This document shows, piece after piece, positions 1-9,048 of a stretch of 35,252 nt of DNA. The translations under genes were made by a program, and so were the position numbers. The stretch's first letter is position 1, and each line of letters starts with the position of its first letter. The DNA lies in contig CALGGO010000038.1 of NCBI GenBank assembly GCA_937916085.1, positions 1 to 35,252 of the forward strand. The letters run 5' to 3'. The notes below the pieces were generated by a model that saw nothing but the letters and a program-made list of their open reading frames with translations, ran no database searches and had not been told where the DNA came from. The DNA comes from an uncultured Prevotellaceae bacterium. Its GTDB lineage: Bacteria; Bacteroidota; Bacteroidia; Bacteroidales; Muribaculaceae.

Positions 1-67
1 TCAATTTCACATTTATTAACCGTCAAATGCTTGTGCATTTCCTATAATACGGAAAAACTCAAATAAA

Positions 68-99
68 TTTGGTTTTTCACTCGGCTTGCACTAATTTTG
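68..99 (+). promoter_or_regulatory. Bacteroidota-type promoter of the LRR gene
   Basis: TTTG at 68-71, a 20-nt spacer and TAATTTTG at 92-99 fit the Bacteroidota primary-sigma consensus (TTTG / TAnnTTTG). Transcription would begin near 106, giving a leader of about 15 nt before the ATG at 121. The 33 bases from 68 closely resemble the promoter at 14084-14116. Confidence 0.7.
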
Positions 100-120
100 C
101 GACATAAAAAACTTCCCGAT

Positions 121-1932
121 ATGAAAAGAAATCATTTATTTTTGTTTTTGACGATTTTAATTAGCGTAGCATGTTGCTCTTATGTAAAAGCGCAAGAGGG
201 GCGTCGCTCGTTCTTGCGTGGTGATGTGCTTGACATTGACTTGCGAGAGGCTGGCTCGCTCGACAAATACCTGAATCCCGAGGAGCAGAAACGCGTGCGC
301 TGCATCAGGATCAGCGGAGTGATGAACGGCGATGACGCCAAGTTCATCAGGAAGATTTGCGACCGCTCTAATGCCTATGACGAGAGTGGCCGCAGCGTCG
401 ATAACTATCTAGACCTGGAACTCGAGCGCGTGAGGATAGTGGGTGGAGGCTCCTATTCCAACCGCAGCGAGCACGACGTCATCTCCCGGGGGATGTTCAG
501 CAGCTGTGGCTGCCTGCGCTATGTGTCGCTGCCCCGTGACTTGCGCCTGATAGACAACGAGGCTTTTTACTACTGCTCCAAGCTTGAGGAAGTGAGATTT
601 ACGGGTTACAGCAATGTGCGGTCGATAGGCGACGAGGCCTTCAGGGGCTGCTACAAGCTCTCGCGCATCAATCTTCCTGAGGGAGTGGAATCGCTTGGCG
701 AACAGTGCTTCTATGGCTGCAGCAACCTGCGCCGCATCGACCTGCCGTCATCGTTGCGCACAATAGGCAAGGAGGCCTTCTGCGATGTGCCTCTCACAAG
801 CATAAAGTTGCCTTACAACCTCACCTTCATAGGCAGTAAAGCCTTCAAAGGCACTAATATTACAATCTTGTATTTGCCCGCCAGTGTGGAGGTCGAGAAT
901 GACAACTTTGGCTCTATGCCCAAACTGCGGGAGTTTCAGGTTGAGAGAGGAAACCGCTACTACACAGTGGAAGACGGTGTGCTCTACGACATTGAAGGCA
1001 CAACGCTTATCTATTATCCCAATGCCAAGACGGGAGCCTTCTCGGTGCCAAGCGGTGTCACCACATTGCATGATGACGCATTTGCCGGCAACAGTTCGCT
1101 CAATTCGGTCACTTTCCCAAACTCGTTGCAGACTATTGGCAAGAATGCTTTTGCCAACTGCTCCTCGCTGCGCAATGTCGAGATTCCCGAAAATGTCACA
1201 GCAATAGGTGCCAGCGCATTTTCGGGCTGTTCACACATGACCACAGCGACAGTTGACGCATCAATCAAAGTGCTGCCGGATAACGCATTTAAAGACTGTG
1301 GCTCATTGCAGTCGGTTGCCCTCCCATCAAGTCTTGAGAAAATTGGCGAGAGTGCCTTTGAGAATTGCAAGTCATTACAGAATGTGGAGGTTGACAACGC
1401 GCTCACTGTCATCGACAAAGAGGCGTTCAAGAAGTGCGGCTTCGTGCAACTTGAGTTGCCCGATGGGGTCACGACAATAGGAGAGAACGCCTTCCGTGAC
1501 TGCAAGCAGATGACTTCTATTGTGCTTCCAAACAGCCTGAAGGTCGTTGAGAAAGAACTGTTCCGTGGTTGTGAGAGACTGGTAAATGTGTCGTTGCCGT
1601 CGCAACTTGTCACGATAGGGGAGAACGCCTTCCGTGACTGCAAGCAACTGCCAAGCGTGGAACTGCCCGAGGGTCTTACCGCAATTCACAACAACGCGTT
1701 CCGTGGCACTGCTTTGACACAACTCACCCTTCCCTCAAGCATCCAGACTCTTGGCGAGAAGATTGTTGAGAAATGCAAGATGCAGAGCATCACTTGTCTT
1801 GCCGTTGCTCCTCCTGCCCTCAAGAAAATCAGCGAGAAGAAGACCACTCTATATGTTCCCGCGTCATCGGTAGAGGCTTATAAGCAAGCCAAACCGTGGA
1901 AAGATTTTAAGAACATATTGCCAATGCAGTAA
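121..1932 (+). CDS. BspA-like secreted leucine-rich-repeat protein
   Basis: A 603-residue protein made almost entirely of BspA/LRR_5-type leucine-rich repeats of about 23 residues (pattern: IGxxAFxxCxxLxxVxLPxxL). BspA-family proteins are surface or secreted adhesion and binding proteins; the ligand cannot be read from sequence. The N-terminus (MKRNHLF, a hydrophobic run, then SYVKAQ) is a signal peptide. The C-terminus (LYVPASSVEAYKQAKPW) is the usual closing segment of these proteins. I see no lipobox and no type IX secretion C-terminal domain. The ATG at 121 is preferred to an in-frame TTG at 97, because the TTG lies inside the -7 box of the promoter. Two repeats two units apart share an identical 26-nt stretch (1483-1508 and 1621-1646), which points to recent internal duplication. 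The family is secure; the role is not. Confidence 0.85.
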   Translation: MKRNHLFLFLTILISVACCSYVKAQEGRRSFLRGDVLDIDLREAGSLDKYLNPEEQKRVRCIRISGVMNGDDAKFIRKICDRSNAYDESGRSVDNYLDLELERVRIVGGGSYSNRSEHDVISRGMFSSCGCLRYVSLPRDLRLIDNEAFYYCSKLEEVRFTGYSNVRSIGDEAFRGCYKLSRINLPEGVESLGEQCFYGCSNLRRIDLPSSLRTIGKEAFCDVPLTSIKLPYNLTFIGSKAFKGTNITILYLPASVEVENDNFGSMPKLREFQVERGNRYYTVEDGVLYDIEGTTLIYYPNAKTGAFSVPSGVTTLHDDAFAGNSSLNSVTFPNSLQTIGKNAFANCSSLRNVEIPENVTAIGASAFSGCSHMTTATVDASIKVLPDNAFKDCGSLQSVALPSSLEKIGESAFENCKSLQNVEVDNALTVIDKEAFKKCGFVQLELPDGVTTIGENAFRDCKQMTSIVLPNSLKVVEKELFRGCERLVNVSLPSQLVTIGENAFRDCKQLPSVELPEGLTAIHNNAFRGTALTQLTLPSSIQTLGEKIVEKCKMQSITCLAVAPPALKKISEKKTTLYVPASSVEAYKQAKPWKDFKNILPMQ

Positions 1933-1947
1933 CTCTAGTTTATAGTT

Positions 1948-2006
1948 GACGAGAGGACGAGAGGACGAGAGGACAAGAGGACGAGAGGACAAGAGGACGA
2001 GAAGAG
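1948..2006. repeat. Tandem array, 8-nt unit GACGAGAG
   Basis: Seven near-perfect consecutive copies of GACGAGAG (variant GACAAGAG) plus a partial copy lie between the LRR gene and the lipoprotein gene. A second array with another unit follows directly. This belongs to the class of short-period arrays found in most + or - leader regions of the window. Confidence 0.9.
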
Positions 2007-2008
2007 TG

Positions 2009-2057
2009 AACTCATAACTCATAACTCACAACTCATAACTCACAACTCACAACTCAA
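2009..2057. repeat. Tandem array, 7-nt unit AACTCAT
   Basis: Seven consecutive 7-mers, AACTCAT with last-base variants AACTCAC and AACTCAA, end 12 nt before the ATG at 2070. The array is probably in the 5' leader of the next gene. No promoter is evident between the two arrays and that gene. Confidence 0.9.
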
Positions 2058-2069
2058 ATAATTACCACT

Positions 2070-2822
2070 ATGTTTAAGAAACTTTTATCCTTATCTTTAG
2101 TTATGTTGACTTGTTTAGCATGTAACTCTCAGAAAACCGATCAAATAAAGGTAGGTGACGATGACTCGTTACGCACCCAATCGGGGAAAGAAGTGTCGTT
2201 CTTGTTCATCAAGCACGCAAGTTTTGTGATTAATTACGACAATTTGTCAATACAGATTGACCCAGTGAGCAAGCTAGAGCCTATCACCGATTACTCTTCA
2301 TTCCCGAAAGCTGATTTCATCTTAGTCACACATGAGCATTTCGACCATTTTGACAAAGATGCTATAGCTGCCTTGACAGGCGAGCACACTCAAGTAATTC
2401 TAAACAAGAACTGCGCCGAGATGCTTGGCAGCGGCACTGCCATGAGCAATGGTGAAACGCTTAAATTGCGTGACGACATCACCGTGGAGGCAGTACCTGC
2501 CTATAACACCACAGCTGACCGCCAGCAGTTCCATCCCAAAGGTCGTGACAACGGTTATGTGCTAACGCTCGACGGCCTGCGCATATACATCGCTGGCGAC
2601 ACCGAGGACATCCCCGAGATGGAGCAGCTCAAGGACATCGACATCGCTTTCCTGCCCTGCAACCAGCCCTACACGATGACACCTGAGCAGCTTGCCCATG
2701 CAGCAACAATGATTAAGCCAAAGTTGGTTTATCCCTATCATTTCAGTGAAACGCCAATCGACGAGATGCAGAAAGCCCTTGAAGGAGCAAACACCAAAGC
2801 CATCTTCCGCAATATGCAATAA
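2070..2822 (+). CDS. Metallo-beta-lactamase-fold lipoprotein (UlaG-like hydrolase)
   Basis: A 250-residue protein. Residues 1-18 are a lipoprotein signal peptide ending in a lipobox (LTCLAC, Cys18), so it is probably tethered in the cell envelope facing the periplasm. The mature part has the metallo-beta-lactamase fold: the metal motif THEHFDHFD with His88, His90, Asp92 and His93, then AGDTED and YPYHF towards the C-terminus, which supply further ligands. The short length and motif spacing match the UlaG-like/YfhI-like MBL subfamily, hydrolases of varied and often unknown substrates. It is the only gene between the LRR gene and the convergent nqr operon. Fold and metal dependence are well supported; the substrate is unknown. 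Confidence 0.85.
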   Translation: MFKKLLSLSLVMLTCLACNSQKTDQIKVGDDDSLRTQSGKEVSFLFIKHASFVINYDNLSIQIDPVSKLEPITDYSSFPKADFILVTHEHFDHFDKDAIAALTGEHTQVILNKNCAEMLGSGTAMSNGETLKLRDDITVEAVPAYNTTADRQQFHPKGRDNGYVLTLDGLRIYIAGDTEDIPEMEQLKDIDIAFLPCNQPYTMTPEQLAHAATMIKPKLVYPYHFSETPIDEMQKALEGANTKAIFRNMQ

Positions 2823-2839
2823 GATTTGATAGAAAAAAC

Positions 2840-2865
2840 CATAGCTGATTTGATTCAACTATGGC
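2840..2865. terminator. Hairpin between convergent genes
   Basis: CCATAG (2840-2845) pairs with CTATGG (2860-2865), and TGA/TCA pair inside after one mismatch. A T-rich tail follows on +, and T-rich sequence follows on - as well. It sits between the convergent lipoprotein gene and nqrF, so it may serve both. The stem is weak. Confidence 0.5.
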
Positions 2866-2891
2866 TTAATTCTTTTGTGAAACAGCTTGTT

Positions 2892-4181
2892 TTACCCGAA
2901 GTTGTCGTAGTGGATGGATGATGGATCAACGCCGCACTTGTCGAGGACTTCGTTGACGGTCTTGCTCATCATGGCGGGACCGCACATGTAATACTCGCAG
3001 TCCTCGGGTGCCTCGTGGTCTTTGAGGTAAGTGTCATACATCACCGGGGCTATGAAGCCAGGGGTGTATTTAACGCCAGCCTCGTCGGCAACGGGGTCGG
3101 GACGGTCGAGCGCGAGGTGGAAGTGGAAGTTGGGATATTCCTTCTCAATCTCAAGGAAGTCCTCAAGGTAGAATACCTCGCTGAGCGAACGGGCGCCATA
3201 GAAGTAGTGCATCTCACGGTCGCGGGTGTGCAAGGTCTTTGTCATGTGCATGATTTGCGCACGCAACGGTGCCATGCCGGCGCCACCGCCAACCCAAATC
3301 ATCTCCCTCTTGCTGTCGAAGATGGGGTGGAAGTCGCCGTAAGGACCACTCATTATAACCTTGTCACCCGGTTTGAGGGTGAAGATGTAGGACGAAGCGA
3401 TACCCGGACTCACATCCATGAAGCCCGTCTGTGGTTTTGGCTTGAATGGGGGAGTGGCGATACGCACCGTGAGCATAAAACGGTCTCCCTCGGCGGGATA
3501 GTTTGCCATTGAGTAAGCCCTGACGGTTTCCTCTGTGTTCTTGCACTTGAGCGAGAACATATCATATTTCTCCCACGTGGGAAGATAATCGCCAAGCGAT
3601 TCCTTGTCGATGTCAACGTTATAGTCCATCTCGTAAGTAGGAATCTTGATTTGTGCGTAAGAACCGGGAATGAAATCCATGTGTGCGCCTTCGGGGAGAG
3701 CAACGATGAACTCCTTGATGAATGACGACACAAGCTTGTTGCTTACCACGGTGCATTCATATTCCTTGACTTCGAGCACCGAGTCGGGCACTTGCACTTT
3801 CATGTTGTCTTTCACCTTGACTTGGCAACCCAAGCGCCAGTGCGCCTGCTGCTCCTTGCGTGAGAAATGCACCGTCTCGGTGGGCAGGATGTCGCCGCCG
3901 CCTTCCAGCACCTGAATCTTGCACTGTCCGCAGCTGCCCTTGCCACCGCAGGCGCTTGAGAGCATGACACCGCCCTCGTGCAGACTGTTAAGCAACGACT
4001 TGCCACTCTCTATCTCAATCTCTTTTTTACCGTCGTTGATGCTTATTTTCACCTTTCCCGTAGCCACAAGGTAGTGCCTCGCCAGCAAGAGAATGGTAAC
4101 AAGCAATAATGTGAGCACCAAGAAAATTACGGCACTCGCTATAACGGTTAATGATGAATTTACTAGTAGTATCATAGTCAA
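2892..4181 (-). CDS. nqrF: Na+-translocating NADH:quinone oxidoreductase subunit F
   Basis: A 429-residue electron-input subunit of Na+-NQR; it oxidises NADH and passes electrons through FAD and a 2Fe-2S centre. It shows one N-terminal membrane helix (about residues 10-35), then a ferredoxin-type domain with Cys78, Cys84, Cys87 and Cys119. An FNR-like module follows, with the flavin motif RAYSMANYP and the nucleotide-binding segment GGGAGMAPLRA, ending in an aromatic-Gly terminus (YDNFG). It is the last gene of the nqrABCDEF operon, 9 nt after nqrE. Length and motifs are standard for the family. Confidence 0.96.
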   Translation of the reverse strand: MTMILLVNSSLTVIASAVIFLVLTLLLVTILLLARHYLVATGKVKISINDGKKEIEIESGKSLLNSLHEGGVMLSSACGGKGSCGQCKIQVLEGGGDILPTETVHFSRKEQQAHWRLGCQVKVKDNMKVQVPDSVLEVKEYECTVVSNKLVSSFIKEFIVALPEGAHMDFIPGSYAQIKIPTYEMDYNVDIDKESLGDYLPTWEKYDMFSLKCKNTEETVRAYSMANYPAEGDRFMLTVRIATPPFKPKPQTGFMDVSPGIASSYIFTLKPGDKVIMSGPYGDFHPIFDSKREMIWVGGGAGMAPLRAQIMHMTKTLHTRDREMHYFYGARSLSEVFYLEDFLEIEKEYPNFHFHLALDRPDPVADEAGVKYTPGFIAPVMYDTYLKDHEAPEDCEYYMCGPAMMSKTVNEVLDKCGVDPSSIHYDNFG

Positions 4182-4190
4182 GAGGTTGTT

Positions 4191-4805
4191 TTAAAGTTTG
4201 ATGCCCATAAAGCTCATAAACGCGATGCCCATGAGGCCGGTGATGATGAAGGTGATGCCAACGCCACGCAGCGCGGGAGGAATGTTGCTGTAGGCAATCT
4301 TCTCACGAATAGCCGCAAGACCCACAATGGCAAGCAACCAGCCTATACCGCTTCCAGCACCATATACTGTTGCGGTCCAGCAGGTATCGAACTCTCGTTG
4401 CTGCATGAAGAGCGCTCCACCCAGGATGGCGCAGTTCACAGCAATCAGCGGCAAGAAAATTCCTAGAGAGTTGTAGAGCGCCGGAGCAAACTTCTCGACA
4501 GTCATCTCCACCAACTGAGTTGCTGAAGCAATGACAGCGATAAACATGATAAGCCCCAAGAAACTGAGGTCCACATCTTTATATCCATCGCCCAGCCAAG
4601 CGAGTGCGCCGGGTTCAAGCACATATTTATTAAGAATATAGTTCAGAGGAATGGTCACAACAAGCATGAACGTAACCGCAATGCCCAGACCGAATGCCGT
4701 CTTCACGTTCTTGGAAACCGCAAGATAGGAGCACATTCCCAAGAAGTAGGCAAATACCATGTTGTCGATAAAAATCGACTTAACGAAAAGGTTTAAATTT
4801 TCCAT
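4191..4805 (-). CDS. nqrE: Na+-translocating NADH:quinone oxidoreductase subunit E
   Basis: A 204-residue integral membrane protein with about six hydrophobic helices, beginning MENLNLFVKSIFIDNMVFAY. NqrE pairs with NqrD as an inverted-topology half of the membrane core that houses an intramembrane iron centre. A Cys in each half (MCSYLAVS near residue 25 and VNCAILGG near 120) fits the known Cys ligands of NqrD/NqrE. It lies between nqrD (39 nt upstream) and nqrF, as expected for the canonical order. Confidence 0.95.
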   Translation of the reverse strand: MENLNLFVKSIFIDNMVFAYFLGMCSYLAVSKNVKTAFGLGIAVTFMLVVTIPLNYILNKYVLEPGALAWLGDGYKDVDLSFLGLIMFIAVIASATQLVEMTVEKFAPALYNSLGIFLPLIAVNCAILGGALFMQQREFDTCWTATVYGAGSGIGWLLAIVGLAAIREKIAYSNIPPALRGVGITFIITGLMGIAFMSFMGIKL

Positions 4806-4844
4806 TTTAAATCATTGATATTTAAAAGCGTTACTACTTGTTGA

Positions 4845-5468
4845 TTATTTCTCTTGTAAATCCTTATTGCGTGAGCGATGCACCCAGATGATGCATCCCA
4901 CGGTGATGAGCGCCATAGGAGGCAGAATCATCAAACCATTATTCATGTAGCCATGATCATAACACCATTGAGGTATCACTTGGTAGTTGAGCAGTGTGCC
5001 ACTGCCAAGGAGTTCACGGAAGAACGCCACAATCACCAAGATTATCATGTATCCGAGTCCATTGCCGATGCCGTCGAGGAAAGAGGGCCAAGGTCGGTTG
5101 CTCAAAGCGAACGCCTCAAGTCGTCCCATCAGAATACAGTTGGTGATAATGAGTCCAATGAACACCGACAGTTGCAGGCTCACGTCGTAGGCGTATGCCC
5201 TAAGCACTTGCTGCACGATGATTACCAACGCCGCCACCACCACCAGCTGCACGATAATGCGTATGCTGGTAGGAATGGTCTTTCGCAGCAGTGATATTAC
5301 TACGTTAGAAATCGCAAGAACCGCAATCACCGAGATTCCCATGACAATAGCGGGTTCCAGCTTTGCCGTTACGGCAAGAGTAGAGCAGATACCCAAAATC
5401 TGCACCAATACCGGGTTGTCCTTCGACAACGGGTTGAATAAAGCTTCTTTATTACGTTTTGATAGCAT
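4845..5468 (-). CDS. nqrD: Na+-translocating NADH:quinone oxidoreductase subunit D
   Basis: A 207-residue membrane protein with about six hydrophobic helices, homologous to NqrE. The segments ILGICSTLAVT and ITNCILMGR each carry the Cys expected for the shared iron site between NqrD and NqrE. The gene starts 9 nt after nqrC ends and is part of the nqrABCDEF transcript. The C-terminal tail is short and charged (HRSRNKDLQEK). Confidence 0.95.
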   Translation of the reverse strand: MLSKRNKEALFNPLSKDNPVLVQILGICSTLAVTAKLEPAIVMGISVIAVLAISNVVISLLRKTIPTSIRIIVQLVVVAALVIIVQQVLRAYAYDVSLQLSVFIGLIITNCILMGRLEAFALSNRPWPSFLDGIGNGLGYMIILVIVAFFRELLGSGTLLNYQVIPQWCYDHGYMNNGLMILPPMALITVGCIIWVHRSRNKDLQEK

Positions 5469-5477
5469 AGTCTATTG

Positions 5478-6197
5478 TCATTTAAAGGTTCCACTTTGTA
5501 GTTTCTTGAAGAAGGCGTCGTAGGGTGTCATACAGTCTTTGAGCATCGCCTGCACGCCGCGACTGGTAATTGTGCCACCCGAAATGGCATCTACATATTC
5601 AGAGCCGTCGGTTGGCTTTTGACCACTCTTCATAACACTGATTGATTTAAACTCTCCGTCAACATATATTTTCTTGTCCTTGAACTGGTCTTGGAATTTT
5701 GGGTTAGCAATCTCGGCTCCCAGTCCCGGAGTCTCCCCCTCGTGAGAGAAATAAGCTCCGTAGATGTCTGTGCCGTTGTCATTGACCGCGACATATCCCC
5801 AGATGGGTCCCCAAAGTCCGGCGCCATAAACCGGGACGATGTATTTGATAGAGCCGTCATCAAGTTTGCACATGAACACCGGCAGCTTTCGGTTTTGTTC
5901 CTTAAGATTTGCCTTCATGTTGACGTTGAAAGCCTCTTCCTTGTCGTTGCTCACTTTCTCGCCATTGCTATCAACGATGAACCCTTCAACTATATATTTA
6001 TTAAAGGTGTCTTCTATCTTGGTCTTGTCATCGGGTTTCAGGCGCACGGCGCTAAGTATCTGACCGCGCTTGTCATTAGCAACATTATCATCCTGCTTGG
6101 GCTTTAACGCCATGTAGATGAAAGCCAATACCGTTCCGACGATAAGCACCATGACCGCAGCATAGACTATTTGATATATATTACTGTTTTTATTCAT
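5478..6197 (-). CDS. nqrC: Na+-translocating NADH:quinone oxidoreductase subunit C
   Basis: A 239-residue subunit with one N-terminal membrane helix (about residues 8-31) and a periplasmic FMN-binding domain. The FMN is attached covalently to a Thr by ApbE in this family. The matching motif is SGGTIT at residues 206-211, where the common form is SGAT, so the third residue is Gly rather than Ala. The conserved GLWGPIWGY segment (128-135) and GETPGLGAEI (154-163) are present. No apbE is in the window. It lies 16 nt after nqrB. Confidence 0.95.
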   Translation of the reverse strand: MNKNSNIYQIVYAAVMVLIVGTVLAFIYMALKPKQDDNVANDKRGQILSAVRLKPDDKTKIEDTFNKYIVEGFIVDSNGEKVSNDKEEAFNVNMKANLKEQNRKLPVFMCKLDDGSIKYIVPVYGAGLWGPIWGYVAVNDNGTDIYGAYFSHEGETPGLGAEIANPKFQDQFKDKKIYVDGEFKSISVMKSGQKPTDGSEYVDAISGGTITSRGVQAMLKDCMTPYDAFFKKLQSGTFK

Positions 6198-6213
6198 AGT
6201 TCATGTCCTCCTT

Positions 6214-7398
6214 TCATTGTGCTTTAGCCCGCTTGAGGCGACGGTTGATATTAACCTGAACCACGCAATAGTCGATGAGCGGTGCAAAGGCGTTCATCAG
6301 CAGCACGGCGAGCATGGCCCCCTCGGGGTAACCGCCATTGTAAACCCTTATGAGAATGGCAAAAACTCCAATAAGGAAGCCATAGATATACTGGCCTATC
6401 TTGGTTCGTGCTCCAGTCACCGGGTCGGTAGCCATAAACACCGCGGCAAAGGCGAAGCCTCCGAAGCAAACTTGTGCCAATGGGTCGAGCATCGAGGCAG
6501 GGTAGGTGGCGGTTGGGAAGGCATGAGCGAGAGCTCCCATCGCCAGTCCGCCAGCAAAGACGCTCGCCATAACTCTCCACGAAGCCACGCCTGTGATGAG
6601 CAGAATCGCAGCACCAATAAGGATGGCAATCATCGAAGTCTCGCCTGGCGAGCCAGGGATGAGACCAATAAAGGCATCGATTGTTGATGGAATTTTGTCG
6701 CTTAGCGTTTCCCCAACATTAGTGGCAACTTCACCCAGCGGAGTAGCACCCGAGAATGTGTCGGGGGCTGTACCTCCGAATCCGAAAGCCGGGTCGGTCT
6801 TGACAAACGCCATGTCGCCACTCATCTTCGACGGATAGGCAAAGAAAAGGAACGCGCGTGTGATAAGTGCCACATTGAAGATGTTCATACCTGTTCCACC
6901 AAAGATTTCCTTTGCGAAAATCACGGCGAAAGCTGTTGCTACCGCTGTCATCCATAATGGCGTGTTGATGGGAACAATGAGAGGAATCAAGATACCAGTA
7001 ACCAGGAATCCTTCTTGAATCTCCTTGTGGTGGATTTGGGCGCCAATAAACTCGATTCCCAGTCCCACAGCATAGGACACCACAATCACTGGCAGCATCG
7101 CAAGCAGTCCGAAGAAGAACATCTCCCAGAATGATGCTTCGGCACCCATTGCCTTAAAGTGCTGGAAACCGATGTTATACATCGCGAACAGCAGGCATGG
7201 CAAGAGAGCGACAACCACGGTAATCATGGTGCGCTTTAAGTCGTTGCTGTCGTGAATGTGTGCCCCCGACCGCGACGTGGCATTAGGGGTGAACAAGAAC
7301 GTCTCCATTCCTTCATATACCGACTGCAGCTTACTCAGCTTGCCGCCTTCATGGAAATGAGGCTTAATCTTGTCCAGAAATTTTCTTAAAGACTTCAC
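6214..7398 (-). CDS. nqrB: Na+-translocating NADH:quinone oxidoreductase subunit B
   Basis: A 394-residue polytopic membrane protein, the main sodium-channelling subunit, carrying covalent FMN and riboflavin in the family. The flavinylation motif SGAT is at residues 216-219 (Thr219 is the likely attachment site). Conserved membrane segments such as LIVPINTPLWMTAVATAFAV and GGTGMNIFNVALITRAFLFF are intact. Length is typical. It follows nqrA by 56 nt, the widest gap in the operon. Confidence 0.96.
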   Translation of the reverse strand: MKSLRKFLDKIKPHFHEGGKLSKLQSVYEGMETFLFTPNATSRSGAHIHDSNDLKRTMITVVVALLPCLLFAMYNIGFQHFKAMGAEASFWEMFFFGLLAMLPVIVVSYAVGLGIEFIGAQIHHKEIQEGFLVTGILIPLIVPINTPLWMTAVATAFAVIFAKEIFGGTGMNIFNVALITRAFLFFAYPSKMSGDMAFVKTDPAFGFGGTAPDTFSGATPLGEVATNVGETLSDKIPSTIDAFIGLIPGSPGETSMIAILIGAAILLITGVASWRVMASVFAGGLAMGALAHAFPTATYPASMLDPLAQVCFGGFAFAAVFMATDPVTGARTKIGQYIYGFLIGVFAILIRVYNGGYPEGAMLAVLLMNAFAPLIDYCVVQVNINRRLKRAKAQ

Positions 7399-7454
7399 TT
7401 TATCTTTTTGTTTAAACGTTAGTATTCATTTTATTGACAATCACTAGCTTGCGA

Positions 7455-8783
7455 TTAACACATCTCAAACCTCATCTTATCAAGACCCTCACGCACGATG
7501 CGTTGAAGTTCGAGTTTTGACGTGTCGGCATATTCAGCGAGAGCGAAATCTTCGGGAGCGACCTCATAAATGCCCAGTTGCTCCATCTTGTCGATGTCAA
7601 AAGCGATGATTGCCTTAATCAGGAACTCAGCATAGATATCCATTGGCAGCATGTTGTCATACTCACCAGTGAGCACAATAGCCCTCTCGCCTCCGTTGAG
7701 CTTGGCGTCAAGGTCAACCTCCTTGTGGCGAGAGAACAGTCCGCTGGTAAACAAGCGATAAATGCTGTATTTCTTAGGACTTATCGATGCCCAGCCCATA
7801 AATTCGTCTTTCTTGTTGATTTCGTTGATGACAGTGACATGGCGATAGGGGGCGTGCAGAAAACCGTCAATAGTCTCTTTCACGCCAGTAAGCACGTTGC
7901 CACTGATGATGCGCAGCTCCTTTCCATTGTTGCTCAACCTGCCGTCAAGCAGCGACTTAAGAGAGCAACCCATAGTAGCTTTAATATATGCAGGATTTTC
8001 GACGCCTGGACCATTCACTGCAACGATGGTGGAGTAGTCCATTTTCCCAGTTTCAAAGAGTTTGCCAATTCTTGCGGCAGTTATCACGTCGAGTGTCCAC
8101 ACCACCTCACCTTTATTCACTGGTTTCACATTGGCAATCTGCACACCGGCATTACCAGCAGGGTGGGGACCAGAGAAGGTATTAGTCTCGGCTCCCGTTT
8201 CGGTGATTGGCTCTGTGGGAGAGCATCCCAGATACACCTTGCCGTCGGTCATCGTAGAAAGGACTTCTACAGCTTTGCCAAGACACTTTTCATCCTCTCC
8301 CAAGACCAACTTGAGCGATGGTGCCAATGGTGCCGAATCAAAGCCAGTGATGAAGATGTCGCGTGGACGATCATTGGAATTGGGCACAATGTCGTAAGGT
8401 CGTTGTCGAAGCATGGGCCACAAGCCACTCTCGAGAAGGAGGGCTTTGGGGTTCTCACGAGTGTCGAAAGTGACGCAGCGATTCTCATTGTCAGGTTCTA
8501 TCACGATTGCAAGAATCTTTCGTCGGTCACCGCGCACCACTTGCTTCACTGTTCCGCTAACAGGAGAAGTGACTTTGATTTTCTCATCGTTCTTGTCGTG
8601 GTATAGAGGCTCACCTGCCGCGACTTTCTCACCTTCCTTCTTTTCCATGCGTGGGATGATTCCAGTAAAATCATCGGGGGCAACGGCGTAGGAGTCGCTC
8701 ACGTGGGCATCTATCAATTCTTCGCCTGTGATTTTGCCTTTAAGGTTTATGTTAAACCCTTTTCTTAATTTTATTAATGCCAT
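7455..8783 (-). CDS. nqrA: Na+-translocating NADH:quinone oxidoreductase subunit A
   Basis: A 442-residue cytoplasmic subunit, first gene of the nqr operon; in the family it contacts the quinone site with NqrB. The start chosen is ATG at 8783 (MALIKLRKGFNINLKGK), the conserved NqrA N-terminus. The frame stays open upstream, but that sequence is AT-rich and unlike the family. Recognisable segments include GIIPRMEKKEGEKVAAGEPL (a lipoyl-like fold), FTSGLFSRHKE and LTGEYDNMLPMDIYAEFLIKAI. It is divergent from the exbB-tonB cluster. Confidence 0.95.
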   Translation of the reverse strand: MALIKLRKGFNINLKGKITGEELIDAHVSDSYAVAPDDFTGIIPRMEKKEGEKVAAGEPLYHDKNDEKIKVTSPVSGTVKQVVRGDRRKILAIVIEPDNENRCVTFDTRENPKALLLESGLWPMLRQRPYDIVPNSNDRPRDIFITGFDSAPLAPSLKLVLGEDEKCLGKAVEVLSTMTDGKVYLGCSPTEPITETGAETNTFSGPHPAGNAGVQIANVKPVNKGEVVWTLDVITAARIGKLFETGKMDYSTIVAVNGPGVENPAYIKATMGCSLKSLLDGRLSNNGKELRIISGNVLTGVKETIDGFLHAPYRHVTVINEINKKDEFMGWASISPKKYSIYRLFTSGLFSRHKEVDLDAKLNGGERAIVLTGEYDNMLPMDIYAEFLIKAIIAFDIDKMEQLGIYEVAPEDFALAEYADTSKLELQRIVREGLDKMRFEMC

Positions 8784-8820
8784 ATTATATAAATAATGAG
8801 TGCATATTTCACATAATCGG

Positions 8821-8828
8821 CAAAGGTA
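8821..8828 (-). promoter_or_regulatory. Probable -7 element of the nqr operon
   Basis: On the minus strand TACCTTTG is an exact match to TAnnTTTG, about 38 nt before the nqrA start. No clear TTTG lies 19-21 nt upstream, so the -33 side is weak. The rest of the gap to 9010 is AT-rich, with a run of A8T8 near 8976-8992 and nothing else I can name. Confidence 0.5.
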
Positions 8829-9010
8829 CAAAAAATTAATTACATAATGATAATAAATAAGAAAAATTTATTCATCTAGATTTCTTGAAAACTCTGAAAA
8901 GAAACCCAACCACATAAATAATAGAGACTTGAGCACATATTGCCAACTCCACACAGCACACGGCAAATTCATCAAAAAAAATTTTTTTTAAGAAAAAAAG
9001 ATACAATAGC

Positions 9011-9042
9011 TTTGTGTTTTCAAAAAAAATGTAATAAATTTG
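9011..9042 (+). promoter_or_regulatory. Promoter of the exbB-exbD-exbD-tonB cluster
   Basis: TTTG at 9011-9014, a 20-nt spacer and TAAATTTG at 9035-9042 give a full match to the Bacteroidota promoter form. Transcription would start near 9049, leaving a leader of roughly 225 nt before exbB. Confidence 0.7.
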
Positions 9043-9048
9043 CGTGTT

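Noticed and set aside
25..40. Hairpin AAATGC/GCATTT at the window start
   Set aside because: It could be the end of an upstream terminator, but no T run follows and the upstream gene is outside the window.
97..120. TTG at 97 as start of the LRR protein
   Set aside because: It lies in the -7 box of the promoter; the ATG at 121 begins the signal peptide.
1948..2057. CRISPR array
   Set aside because: The units are 7-8 nt without spacers and no cas genes are near.
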